A DNA stretch of 31,045 nt. Origin: JAIEPT01 sp038217425 (lineage in GTDB: Bacteria; Planctomycetota; Planctomycetia; Gemmatales; Gemmataceae). Numbering within the stretch: the stretch's first letter is position 1; the number at the start of each line of letters is the position of its first letter. Both the position numbers and the translations under genes were made by a program. Location of the stretch: contig JBBQPM010000071.1 in NCBI GenBank assembly GCA_038217425.1, positions 1-31,045 of the forward strand. Direction: 5' to 3'. The notes beneath the pieces are model-generated. The model was not told the DNA's origin and searched no databases. It saw nothing but the letters and a program-made list of their open reading frames with translations. Of this stretch, positions 22,158 through 29,970 are shown piece after piece.

Positions 22158-23339
22158 TTAGTTGCAGCAACCGCCGGAGTGACGACCGTGACGGCCGGCG
22201 AAGAGACCACGGCGATGGCCATTGCCACAACCGCTGTCGCAGCTCGAAGCGCAACCGTTGTCGCCGCAGCTCGAAGCCGAGCCGCAGCCGGCGTCGCCGC
22301 AAGCCGCGGGAGCCGAGCAACCGCTGACGCATTCCTTGACGACGGTGTTCTCAGCGACCTGTTCGTAGTAGGTGACGTCCTGTTGGATCGTCTCGGGGAC
22401 GCACTTGTGAACGGTGCGGGTGCCCTTCTTCTGAACGGCTTCGCAGGTGGCGATCTTGACGACGATCACGCTCTGGGTCGGCACGCATTCGTGAATGGTG
22501 CGGGTGCCCTTCTTCGCAACCGCAACGCAACGGGTGACGTTGACCGTGACGGTTTCGGGCGTGGCGACGCACTTGTTAACGGTGCGGGTGCCGCTGCGGG
22601 GCTCAGCCCTGCACAGGGTGACGTTGACCGTGCTGGTGACGGTTTCCGGAATGCACTTGGTCACGCACTTGGTGACGTTCTGCATTTCGCAAACCGTGTT
22701 GCAGACCTCGTGCGAACGGCCACACTCGTCAACGCAGCAGGTGCGAACGACGCGCTGCACCGGCACCGACACCGTCACCTGTTCGGTAACGCGGCGATAG
22801 GTGGTGTGGGTGACCTGACGGGCTTCCGTGTAGGGAACCATCACGGTGTAGGTGTACGGAACCTGCTCGGCGACCGTCGTGTACCGGGTCACGGTCCGGG
22901 TTTCCGGCGTGGTCTGGTGCTCGAAGGCGGTGTAGTCGTACTCGACGGTCTTGGCGACCGTGTTGTACGTGGTCACGGTGCGATTCTCGTCGCGGGTGCC
23001 GGCAACCATTTCGGTGTAGGTGAACTCTTCTTGCGAGGCCACCATCTTGTTGACGACGACGTCAACTTTCTTCGTCTTGGCGACCGACTTGTAGGTCACG
23101 ACGGTCTTTTCGACGTACTGAGGAGCAACGACGGCCGGGGCGCAGGAACTGCTGCTGGCAGTTCCGCAGGAGCTGCTGCTACCGCAATCGCTGGCGCCGC
23201 ACGAGGACGAGCACGAGGAAGCGGTGGCTTCGCAGCTGGAGCAGCCTTGGCTGCGACGACCGCCGAAACCGAACGCATCGGTCGGGACGTTCGCCAGAAC
23301 GAGAGCAGCCAAGAGCATCGAGGATTGGAACAGACGCAT
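22158..23339 (-). CDS. Secreted cysteine-rich YTV-repeat surface protein
   Basis: A 393-residue exported protein. Residues 1-23 form a signal peptide (M-R-L-F-Q-S-S-M-L-L-A-A-L-V-L-A, cleavage near T-D-A-F-G). A Ser/Cys-rich stretch follows (about 33-66), then a beta-rich middle full of Thr-Val-Tyr pairs (75-330), with P-Y-T-Y-T-V-M-V-P-Y at 161-170 as the YTV signature, and a Cys/Gly tail (335-392, ending G-G-C-C-N). Within the middle, G-T-R-T-V/I recurs at 250, 278 and 306, a 28-residue period with one conserved Cys pair per unit. YTV proteins are known as large cell-surface proteins of planctomycetes, probably disulfide-linked. GGAG about 8 nt before ATG 23339 supports the start; a strong terminator follows. 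High, steady expression is likely but not shown. Confidence 0.83.
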   Translation of the reverse strand: MRLFQSSMLLAALVLANVPTDAFGFGGRRSQGCSSCEATASSCSSSCGASDCGSSSSCGTASSSSCAPAVVAPQYVEKTVVTYKSVAKTKKVDVVVNKMVASQEEFTYTEMVAGTRDENRTVTTYNTVAKTVEYDYTAFEHQTTPETRTVTRYTTVAEQVPYTYTVMVPYTEARQVTHTTYRRVTEQVTVSVPVQRVVRTCCVDECGRSHEVCNTVCEMQNVTKCVTKCIPETVTSTVNVTLCRAEPRSGTRTVNKCVATPETVTVNVTRCVAVAKKGTRTIHECVPTQSVIVVKIATCEAVQKKGTRTVHKCVPETIQQDVTYYEQVAENTVVKECVSGCSAPAACGDAGCGSASSCGDNGCASSCDSGCGNGHRRGLFAGRHGRHSGGCCN

Positions 23340-23585
23340 TGAAACACTCCAAAAAACAAGGGACGGAATAACAGTTCTCTCTGTCGCCGGAGCCGACTCT
23401 ATCGGATTGTTAAGATAAGTCGACTGGGTAATGTAAAGAGAATTTACCGGGATTAGAATGTCGAATCAATACGTAATTTGGGTAAATGGGAAAAAATGCA
23501 GTCCGCGGGTGCGAATTGTCATTGTTTGTAAACTGTATCGATTAACCCGTTTGTAACGAGGCGAAATGTGTGCCAATGGCGAGTT
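23340..23585. other. AT-rich intergenic region upstream of the YTV gene
   Basis: This 246-nt stretch is clearly more AT-rich than the surrounding genes and contains no open frame of note. It must hold the YTV promoter (minus strand) and the 3' end of the SIS gene. I see TTTACA and TATCTT on the minus strand near 23440-23415, but with spacing too short for a standard promoter, so no site is called. Confidence 0.4.
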
Positions 23586-24386
23586 TTAGACGCCCTCGAC
23601 TCCGGCCCTCGTTCCTTGCTGACGATAAAGCTCCGCCAATCGCCTGGCGTGCTCGTCGTATGCGGATTCGAATAGCTCGCGAGCCCGCTCAGCCCCGACT
23701 ACGGCGCCGGCGGACAACACTCTCGGCGGTTGCCCGGCTTCGGTCAAGCGCAGCGCCACTTCCGACTTGAGCGCATTGATGAGCAGACAACCTCCCACCG
23801 TCGACCCCGGCGCCACCGGCGTGTCTAGCCCCGGGATCGTCACCATCGCGTCGCCCACCGGAGCGCCGGTGTCCAAAACCAGGTCCGCGAAGTCTTGGAG
23901 CTTGCGACCCTCGGCGTGATGACTGCGCGACGCCTCGCTGTGGCGACGGCTGATGATCGCCACTACCGGTAGGCCACGGGCTTGCATGAGCTGCGCCATT
24001 TCGATCGGGACTAAATTACAGCCGCTGGAAGAGATGATCAGTCCGCAATCCTCGCTCGAGATATCGAAGTTCCGCAAGATCCGCTCGGCCAGACCCGAGA
24101 CGTTCTCCAGGAACATCGCCTGGCGCTGGCCGTTGGCGCCGACCACGAGATTGTGGAACGTCAGCGACAGTTCGACGATCGGGTTGAAGCCCGGGAACGA
24201 GCCATACCGCGGCCACATCTCTTCGACCATGATTCGGCTATGGCCTGAGGCGAAGACGTGCACCATTCGGCCCGCGAGGATCGTCTTCGCGAACTGCTCC
24301 GCCGCCTGTTCGACGATCGGCAGCTGGTCCTGGACCCGATCGATCAGGACGCGGCACTGGCTCAAATAGTCCTGAGAAGGAGTCAT
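23586..24386 (-). CDS. SIS-domain sugar-phosphate-binding protein (UPF0309-like)
   Basis: A 266-residue cytoplasmic protein with one SIS fold, a fold that binds phosphosugars in isomerases, etherases and regulators. V-H-V-F-A-S-G-H-S-R at 42-51 is the first phosphate loop, and L-I-I-S-S-S-G-C-N-L-V-P-I-E-M-A near 125-140 is the second (family members often have S-N-S-G-R-N). A Pro/Gly-rich stretch with T-G-A-P-V-G-D-A-M follows. The whole looks like the UPF0309 group, whose reaction is not well defined; a sugar 6-phosphate isomerase or MurNAc-6-phosphate etherase-like role is possible. The start ATG overlaps the stop of the IMPase-family gene (ATGA), so the two are co-translated under the same GntR regulator. 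Confidence 0.8.
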   Translation of the reverse strand: MTPSQDYLSQCRVLIDRVQDQLPIVEQAAEQFAKTILAGRMVHVFASGHSRIMVEEMWPRYGSFPGFNPIVELSLTFHNLVVGANGQRQAMFLENVSGLAERILRNFDISSEDCGLIISSSGCNLVPIEMAQLMQARGLPVVAIISRRHSEASRSHHAEGRKLQDFADLVLDTGAPVGDAMVTIPGLDTPVAPGSTVGGCLLINALKSEVALRLTEAGQPPRVLSAGAVVGAERARELFESAYDEHARRLAELYRQQGTRAGVEGV

Positions 24387-25150
24387 GTGAGGGCTTCGAG
24401 GAAGGCGGCGTGGAGTCGGCCGTTGGTGGCGAGGACATCGGGGCTTTCGAGATCGACTCGGCCTTGCCAGTTGGTCATTTTGCCGCCGGCTTCTTCGACG
24501 AGGGGGATGAGCGACGCCAAATCCCAGGAATGGACGCCGTGCTCGATCATGACTTCACCGGACCCCTGTGCGACGAGGACGAAGCCGTAGAAATCGCCGA
24601 AGCCGCGCTGGCGTTCGGTCAGGGCGTAAGCGTCCAGAAAGGGACGTTCTTTGCCAGCTTTACGAAACCAGTTGATGCTGGAGTAATACAGATGGGCGCG
24701 GGCGGTTTGGTCGACGTCGGAGACGTGTATGCGGCGCTCGTCGCGCCAGGCGCCGGCGCCCCGCAGGGCGTGCCAGGTTTGTCCGAGCGCGGGGGCGTAG
24801 GTGATGCCAGCGATGAGTTCGCCCTTGTACTCGAGACCGACGAGCGTCGCCCAGAGCGGGACGCCGCGGACGAAGCTGCGCGTGCCGTCGATGGGGTCGA
24901 TGATCCAGCGATAGCCCGACGTGCCGGGTTGGTCGCCGAACTCTTCGCCCAGGAAGCCATCGCTGGGGAAATGTCGGAGCAGCGTCTCGCGCAGCCGTTT
25001 CTCGGCATTTTGATCCGCGATGGTGACGGGGCTATGATCGCTCTTCCACTGCACTTGGATTTCGCGATCGAAGTATTCGAGCGCGAGCTGACCCGCCTCA
25101 CGGGCCGCGGCCATCCCCGCTTCGTAACGATTGCGCCAGGCGGCATCCAT
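24383..25150 (-). CDS. Inositol monophosphatase-family phosphatase (HisN-like)
   Basis: A 255-residue metal-dependent phosphatase. All family motifs are present: G-E-E at 68-70, W-I-I-D-P-I-D-G-T at 82-90 and W-D-L-A-S with Asp210 near the end, so it should be active on a small phosphate monoester such as inositol phosphate, histidinol phosphate or a sugar phosphate. The sequence resembles the group annotated as histidinol-phosphatase, but no other his gene is near; the SIS gene downstream favours a phosphosugar. ATG 25150 has GGAG about 9 nt upstream, and lies 17 nt after the GntR gene. The open frame upstream of 25150 is overlap with GntR. Confidence 0.84.
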   Translation of the reverse strand: MDAAWRNRYEAGMAAAREAGQLALEYFDREIQVQWKSDHSPVTIADQNAEKRLRETLLRHFPSDGFLGEEFGDQPGTSGYRWIIDPIDGTRSFVRGVPLWATLVGLEYKGELIAGITYAPALGQTWHALRGAGAWRDERRIHVSDVDQTARAHLYYSSINWFRKAGKERPFLDAYALTERQRGFGDFYGFVLVAQGSGEVMIEHGVHSWDLASLIPLVEEAGGKMTNWQGRVDLESPDVLATNGRLHAAFLEALT

Positions 25151-25167
25151 GACATTGCTCCAGGAGG

Positions 25168-25875
25168 TTAGCTGCCCGACGACGGCTTGGGAAAGTGATT
25201 GACGAAGTACGCTTGCCATTCCACGATGTGCTTGGCCATGGCCTGCGCTGCTTCCTCCGCCCGGCGATTGTCGAGCTGATCGAGAATCTCGTAATGCTCC
25301 GCGAGCGCCTGCTGCAGCACCTGGACCGTCGTGCTCAACTTGTTGAACCCGCGATGAAGCAGGCGATAGCGAACGATGTCTTGCCAGAGCCGTTGGGATC
25401 CGCTCGCCTTGCCGATGGCGTCGTGAAAGTTTTCGTCGAAGTCCGCCCAGCGATCGAGCCAATCGGCAGCATCCGGATGGTCTCTTAGACGATCGGCCTG
25501 AGCGCGCATTTCGCTAAGCGTGGCGCGATCGAGCCGGGTGGCCGCGCGGCGGGTCGCTTCGGCTTCCAGCAATTTCCGCATGTCGAATATGTCGAACACG
25601 TCTTCTTTCGAGAACGTCGCGATCACCGCACGCCGGCCCGGGCGTTGTTCGACCAGTCCGTCCTTGGAAAGTTGCCGAAGCGCGTCGTGTACCGGCGTTC
25701 GGCTCACCGCCAGCTGCTTGGCGAGCGAAACCTCGCTCACAATCGAGCCGGGAACCAGCGTTCCAGAAACGATCGCTCCCAGCAACGTTTCATAGACGGC
25801 GTCGGAGAGACGTGAACTCTCGACATTCGAGACGAGCTGAAGGGGTGCGATCAGCGGCATTCTTGGAACGGCCAT
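25168..25875 (-). CDS. GntR-family transcriptional regulator (FadR/FCD subfamily)
   Basis: A 235-residue DNA-binding regulator. The N-terminal winged helix runs from about 20 to 90, with the recognition motif A-K-Q-L-A-V-S-R-T-P-V-H-D-A-L-R-Q-L and the wing G-L-V-E-Q-R-P-G-R-R-A. The C-terminal helical FCD domain (about 95-225) starts F-D-I-F-D-M-R-K-L-L-E-A-E-A and includes D-E-N-F-H-D-A-I, with the Asp and His residues that typically bind a metal and an organic acid. It heads an operon with the IMPase-family and SIS genes and likely controls it in response to a carboxylate or sugar acid. ATG 25860 is an alternative start. Confidence 0.87.
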   Translation of the reverse strand: MAVPRMPLIAPLQLVSNVESSRLSDAVYETLLGAIVSGTLVPGSIVSEVSLAKQLAVSRTPVHDALRQLSKDGLVEQRPGRRAVIATFSKEDVFDIFDMRKLLEAEATRRAATRLDRATLSEMRAQADRLRDHPDAADWLDRWADFDENFHDAIGKASGSQRLWQDIVRYRLLHRGFNKLSTTVQVLQQALAEHYEILDQLDNRRAEEAAQAMAKHIVEWQAYFVNHFPKPSSGS

Positions 25876-25922
25876 TAGGTCTTTTTAGGAAAGCGCGCCG
25901 GGCAGGACAGTCCGGGGGGCGC

Positions 25923-25962
25923 GTTTGTAACGTGCCGGATGTTCCCGCGGCACGTTGCAAAC
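25923..25962. terminator. Inverted repeat downstream of asd
   Basis: GTTTGTAACGTGCCG (25923-25937) pairs with CGGCACGTTGCAAAC (25948-25962) with one wobble and a 10-nt loop. It starts 22 nt after the asd stop and precedes the GntR gene by about 48 nt. AACGTGCC occurs again at 25960-25967. No T tract is present; it could be a weak terminator or an operator for the GntR operon. Confidence 0.4.
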
Positions 25963-25984
25963 GTGCCCCACGATCGGGACCGTT

Positions 25985-27097
25985 TCACTTCTCCAGCAAA
26001 ATCCGGAGCATGCGCCGCAAGGGCTCGGCCGCGCCCCACAGGAGTTGATCGCCGACCGTGAACGCCGTCAGGTACTCGCCCCCCATCGGCAATTTCCGCA
26101 AGCGCCCCACGGGGACCGTGAGCGTGCCGCTGACCGCGGTCGGCGTCAGCTCGCGCAGCGACGCTTCCTTCTCGTTGGGGATGACCCTGGCCCAGTCGTT
26201 CGCCGTGGCCAAAATTTCGTGGATGTCGGCGAGCGGGATGTCTTTCTTGAGCTTGATCGTGAGCGCCTGGCTATGGCAGCGCATCGCCCCGATGCGGACG
26301 CAAATGCCGTCGACGATCACCGGATTCGACGTTCGGCCCAGAATCTTGTTTGCCTCGGCCATCCCTTTCCACTCCTCCCTGCTCTGACCGTTGCCCAGAT
26401 CCTTGTCGATCCAGGGGATCAAGCTCCCGGCCAGCGGCACGCCGAAATGTTCGTGAGGCAGAACGCCGGAGCGCAAAGTCTGGGTGACGGCGCGGTCGAT
26501 GTCGAGGATGGCGGACGCGGGGTCAGCCAGCGGTTCGCGGACGGAGCCGTGAATGGCGCCCATCTGGGCGAGGAGTTCGCGCATGTTCTGGGCGCCGGCG
26601 CCGCTGGCGGCCTGGTAGGTCATTGCCGTCGTCCATTCGACGAGGTCGCGCTGGTAGAGTCCCCCCAGGCCCATGAGCATCAGGCTCACGGTGCAGTTGC
26701 CGCCGATGTAATTCTTGATGCCCTGACGCAGCGCATTCTGGATGACGGACCGGTTGACGGGATCGAGCACGATGACGGCGTCCGCGTTCATGCGCAAGGC
26801 CGACGCGGCGTCGATCCAGTAACCCGACCAGCCGGCGCCGCGCAGCTTCGGATAGACGTCGTTCGTGTAGTCGCCCCCCTGACACGAAATGAGCACGTCC
26901 ATCGCCTGCAAATCGGCGACATTCTTGGCGTCTTTGAGCGGGGGCGCGTCTTTGCCGATCTTGGGCGCCGACCCGCCTACTTGCGACGTCGTGAAAAACG
27001 TCGGCTCGATGTGAGCGAAGTCGTGCTCCGCTTGCATACGCTGCATGAGAACGGAACCGACCATCCCGCGCCAACCGATCAACCCGACTCGCATCAT
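25985..27097 (-). CDS. asd: Aspartate-semialdehyde dehydrogenase
   Basis: A 370-residue cytoplasmic enzyme that reduces aspartyl phosphate to aspartate semialdehyde with NADPH, the branch point to lysine/diaminopimelate, threonine and methionine. G-L-I-G-W-R-G-M-V-G at 5-14 is the NADP loop, and G-G-N-C-T at 132-136 contains the catalytic Cys135. I-G-A-M-R-C-H-S-Q-A near 267-277 holds the substrate Arg and catalytic His. W-R-G-M-V-G and the overall length fit the enterobacterial (E. coli-type) subgroup rather than the Gram-positive type. ATG 27097 and 27094 are both possible; GAAGGGG lies upstream. No other lysine gene is in the window. Confidence 0.93.
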   Translation of the reverse strand: MMRVGLIGWRGMVGSVLMQRMQAEHDFAHIEPTFFTTSQVGGSAPKIGKDAPPLKDAKNVADLQAMDVLISCQGGDYTNDVYPKLRGAGWSGYWIDAASALRMNADAVIVLDPVNRSVIQNALRQGIKNYIGGNCTVSLMLMGLGGLYQRDLVEWTTAMTYQAASGAGAQNMRELLAQMGAIHGSVREPLADPASAILDIDRAVTQTLRSGVLPHEHFGVPLAGSLIPWIDKDLGNGQSREEWKGMAEANKILGRTSNPVIVDGICVRIGAMRCHSQALTIKLKKDIPLADIHEILATANDWARVIPNEKEASLRELTPTAVSGTLTVPVGRLRKLPMGGEYLTAFTVGDQLLWGAAEPLRRMLRILLEK

Positions 27098-27206
27098 GAC
27101 GGACCCCTTCGAAACGTGACCATAGCGTCCATGTTACTGGACGCGAGTCGTGCTGCCTATTCCTCTTCGTTTAGCGCAGGCACGGGCCGAGCGAGCGCTA
27201 AACAAA

Positions 27207-29249
27207 TCAAGACGCCGTCTTCGCCCAGCAGCGCAGCACCTCCGCCACGCTCCACGCCTGCGCGATGCAGCCGCGCGGCGTGAACGGCGACTCCGCGTCG
27301 AAAATCTCGCTGATCGAGCCGATGCCCGCTTCCCCCAGGTGGGCCACAAAACCCTGGAGAACCTGCCGCGCCTCGGGCGCGTTCTGCGGATGAACTTTCA
27401 GGAACGCGTCGATGTACGGTCCGATGAGCCAGCCCCACGCCGTCCCCTGGTGATACGCTGCATCGCGTGAACGCAGGTCGCCGTAGTACTTCGGCTTGTA
27501 CAGCGGATGCCCCGGAGCCAGCGAACGCAGGCCCACCGGCGTCAGCAGACGTTCCGTCGCGACCTTGAGCACCGCCGGCCAGTGTGCTTCGTCGAGCACG
27601 GGATACGTCAGCGAAATCGCGAGCAACTGATTGGGCCGGCAAGCGAGGTCGTTGCCGTCGGGACCGTCGATCACGTCGTAGAGATACTGTTCGCTGTCGC
27701 ACCAGAAGCGCCGATTGAACGCGTCGCGCACCTTCTCGGCCCGCGCAGCCATATCCTGACTCGTGGCCGAATCCTTCTCCTCGTCGTGCCATTGCTGCAT
27801 CAGACACAGGGCGTTGTACCAGAGGGCGTTGATCTCGACTGCTTTGCCGCGCCGGGGCGTGACGACCCAGTCGCCGACCTTCGCGTCCATCCACGTGAGT
27901 TGGTAGCCTTCCTGCCCTTGCCGCAAGAGCCCGTCTTCCGGATCGACGCCGATGCCGAAGTGCGTGCCGCGGACATGGTGCTCGATCGCCCCGCGCAACG
28001 TCGGCAACACCAGCCGTAGCGTGGCCCGATCGTCGGTGGTTTGCACGTAACGTTCCAGGGCCTGGAAGTACCAGAGCGTGGCGTCGGCAGTGTGGTACAG
28101 CCCCAGATGTTCGCCCTCGGGGAACATGTTGGGAATGAGCCCATCGCGGAAGTAATGGGCGAAGGTTCGTAAGATATATCCCGCTTCGGCGTAACGCCCG
28201 GTGGTGAGCGTGAGCCCTTCGAGGCTGATCATGGTGTCCCGGCCCCAGTCGGTGAACCAGTGGTAGCCGGCGATGACGGTGCGGATTTCGTCGCCTGCGG
28301 CCTTCGCCCAGGCGGCGTCCTGTTGCCGGCCCGTCGGCGCGATGAGGAACTGGTCGGCAGCGAGCACCAGCTCGCGCGCCGGGCCCCGGCGCACCGCCGG
28401 GTGCGCCGCCGCGAGAAGCCGTTGATGCCGATCGCCTTCCGCCGCCATCGCCTGCTCCGGCGTCAGAGCTGTAATGATGGACCACGGCTCCGTGGAAGCG
28501 ATGAGCGTCGCCGGCTTATCGCGCCGAAGATCGACGCGAAAATACCCCGGACTCCACAGGCTCCCCTGATGATCGTACCCTCGTCTCGCTTCCACGCGGT
28601 AGAGGACGTCCGCGCGCGAACTCGTTTCAAACGTGAACGCCGAGCGTTCGCCGTAGATCATCAGGCGCAGCGGCGGCCCTTCACCCTTGGCGGCGACTTC
28701 GTAATGCCCGCCGTGGGCGGTCATGCTGTAGACGTCGTCGCTGGCCCGCTGCACCGCGGCTTCATGGGGCCGAAAATGGACCGACGGCAGCAACTTCAGT
28801 CGGACCGGCTCGTTGCCTTTGACCAGATCGTAGGCGATGTGCACGGTGTTTTGCCCATGCACGAGCATGATGCGCTTTTCGACCGCGACGCCGCCGAACT
28901 CGTAGCGCCAGATGGGCAGACCGAGTTCGAGCCGAAATTCCGTGAGATGGGCGGCGCCGGGGAGTTCGAGGACGCCCCCCGCGCGTTCGTCGCCGCCGCC
29001 CAGGAAGAACGTCGAGCCGTCCGCGAGCCGTACGAGTTCCGAGAGATGGTTGAACATCATGCGTCGGCCCATCGGCGCTGGCAGCGCCGCGACGAGCAAG
29101 CCGTGAAACCGACGCGACACGGCGCCCGCGATCGTGCCGGAGGCGTAACCTCCCAGGCCGTTGGTGACGATCCACTCGCGGTCCAGCAGCGCGTCGTGCA
29201 ACTCCGCTTTCGCGCCCTTCCACGGCATGCGTAAAACCCAGTCTTCCAT
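27207..29249 (-). CDS. Glycogen debranching enzyme (amylo-alpha-1,6-glucosidase, GH133-type)
   Basis: A 680-residue cytoplasmic enzyme that hydrolyses alpha-1,6 branches of glycogen. The N-terminal domain (about 15-250) begins E-W-I-V-T-N-G-L-G-G-Y-A-S-G-T, the usual opening of the GDE N-terminal domain. The catalytic alpha/alpha-barrel (about 300-670) has W-F-T-D-W-G-R-D-T-M-I-S-L-E-G-L near 335-350, W-M-D-A-K-V-G-D-W-V-V-T-P-R near 460-473 and H-Q-G-T-A-W-G-W-L-I-G-P near 605-616. These match the bacterial/archaeal short form without the transferase half. GGAGA about 6 nt before ATG 29249 fixes the start. It is a single gene between asd and a palindromic repeat; no other glycogen gene adjoins. 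Confidence 0.91.
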   Translation of the reverse strand: MEDWVLRMPWKGAKAELHDALLDREWIVTNGLGGYASGTIAGAVSRRFHGLLVAALPAPMGRRMMFNHLSELVRLADGSTFFLGGGDERAGGVLELPGAAHLTEFRLELGLPIWRYEFGGVAVEKRIMLVHGQNTVHIAYDLVKGNEPVRLKLLPSVHFRPHEAAVQRASDDVYSMTAHGGHYEVAAKGEGPPLRLMIYGERSAFTFETSSRADVLYRVEARRGYDHQGSLWSPGYFRVDLRRDKPATLIASTEPWSIITALTPEQAMAAEGDRHQRLLAAAHPAVRRGPARELVLAADQFLIAPTGRQQDAAWAKAAGDEIRTVIAGYHWFTDWGRDTMISLEGLTLTTGRYAEAGYILRTFAHYFRDGLIPNMFPEGEHLGLYHTADATLWYFQALERYVQTTDDRATLRLVLPTLRGAIEHHVRGTHFGIGVDPEDGLLRQGQEGYQLTWMDAKVGDWVVTPRRGKAVEINALWYNALCLMQQWHDEEKDSATSQDMAARAEKVRDAFNRRFWCDSEQYLYDVIDGPDGNDLACRPNQLLAISLTYPVLDEAHWPAVLKVATERLLTPVGLRSLAPGHPLYKPKYYGDLRSRDAAYHQGTAWGWLIGPYIDAFLKVHPQNAPEARQVLQGFVAHLGEAGIGSISEIFDAESPFTPRGCIAQAWSVAEVLRCWAKTAS

Positions 29250-29288
29250 GCGATTCTCCCTGTCGAGTGCCTGTTGTGAGACATCGAT

Positions 29289-29380
29289 AAGCCCAACGGG
29301 CGAGGTACTCCGAACCCTTGGGATCCAGCGGCCCTCGTGCGATCATCCCAGGGGTTCGGAGTACCTCACCCACTGGGCTT
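29289..29380. repeat. Palindromic dispersed element, copy 2
   Basis: Arms 29289-29323 and 29346-29380 are complementary over 35 nt with four mismatches, around a 22-nt loop. The right arm is the exact complement of the 34-nt left arm of copy 1 (14035-14068), so the two loci share one element. Copy 2 is complete at both ends (AAGCCCA...TGGGCTT). It lies between the small anchored-protein gene and the debranching-enzyme gene. Confidence 0.8.
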
Positions 29381-29408
29381 GTGCGCCATTAGGCGTCGTG
29401 TTGCGGCG

Positions 29409-29960
29409 TTACCGGTCTTTCGGTACGCGCTTCCAGTCGTACTTCTGTGCGCCATCCTTGTCGAGGAGCAGCAACTGCTGTTCCGAAACCGTCACGATCG
29501 TGTCCTCGGCCGTGTCCCCCATACTGAGAAGGATTGCCTTGATGCTCGCCGGAGGTTCGCCGCCGATGGTTTTCTTCACCAGTTTGTTGTCCCTCAACTC
29601 CCAACGCATATCGAAGCGAAGTTTGGAACCGAAGATGGCGTTGAACCCGGAAAGCTCCACATGCATGACGCCGGAGCCGTCGGCGTTAAGCGTCATCGTC
29701 CGTTTGCCCTTGTACTCATCCTGCCAGACGCCCAGAAACGGCTTGCGCGCCTTGGCCTCGGGCGATTCCGGCTTGCGCGCCTTGGCCTCGGGCGATACCG
29801 GCTCGCCCGCCTTGGCCTCGGGCGATTCCGGCTCGCCTGCCGCCGGCGTATCAATCGGCGGCAGGGGGGCGACGGCTGGGAACGGTTGGCTCAGCCACCA
29901 ATAAGCGCCAGCGCCTGCGGCCGTGAGGACGACGCCCAGAACCAGAAGCTTGCGGAACAT
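29409..29960 (-). CDS. Membrane-anchored hypothetical protein with Pro/Glu/Ala repeat linker
   Basis: A 183-residue protein in three parts. Residues about 5-22 form a membrane anchor or uncleaved signal (L-L-V-L-G-V-V-L-T-A-A-G-A-G-A-Y-W-W). Residues about 40-74 are a linker made of three near-identical ten-residue units of the type P-E-S-P-E-A-K-A-R-K. Residues 75-183 form a small beta-rich domain (F-L-G-V-W-Q-D-E-Y-K-G-K-R-T-M-T-L-N-A-D-G-S-G-V), resembling small lipocalin-like domains that test 'W..D..G...L..DG.G'. The domain would sit outside the inner membrane. I cannot name the function. ATG 29960 lies 10 nt after the stop of the UvrC-like gene. Confidence 0.72.
   Translation of the reverse strand: MFRKLLVLGVVLTAAGAGAYWWLSQPFPAVAPLPPIDTPAAGEPESPEAKAGEPVSPEAKARKPESPEAKARKPFLGVWQDEYKGKRTMTLNADGSGVMHVELSGFNAIFGSKLRFDMRWELRDNKLVKKTIGGEPPASIKAILLSMGDTAEDTIVTVSEQQLLLLDKDGAQKYDWKRVPKDR
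29741..29840. repeat. 30-bp in-frame tandem repeat, three units plus a part
   Basis: Units start at 29741, 29771 and 29801, each GC(T/C)(T/C)GC(G/C)CGC then CTTGGCCTCGGGCGAT(T/A)CCG, followed by a partial fourth at 29831. Units differ at only a few positions. Because the unit is 30 bp, copy-number change keeps the reading frame and alters only the linker length. Confidence 0.85.
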
Positions 29961-29970
29961 GGAGGAATCC

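Noticed and set aside
22179..23342. 387-residue plus-strand frame opposite the YTV gene
   Set aside because: The repetitive Gly/Asp/Val composition is a by-product of the YTV repeat; the minus strand has signal peptide, ribosome site and terminator.
25955..27283. 442-residue plus-strand frame opposite asd
   Set aside because: asd has all catalytic motifs; the opposite frame is a GC-rich shadow.
29741..29840. Repeat array considered as CRISPR
   Set aside because: The units are directly adjacent with no spacers, encode protein in frame, and no cas gene is present.
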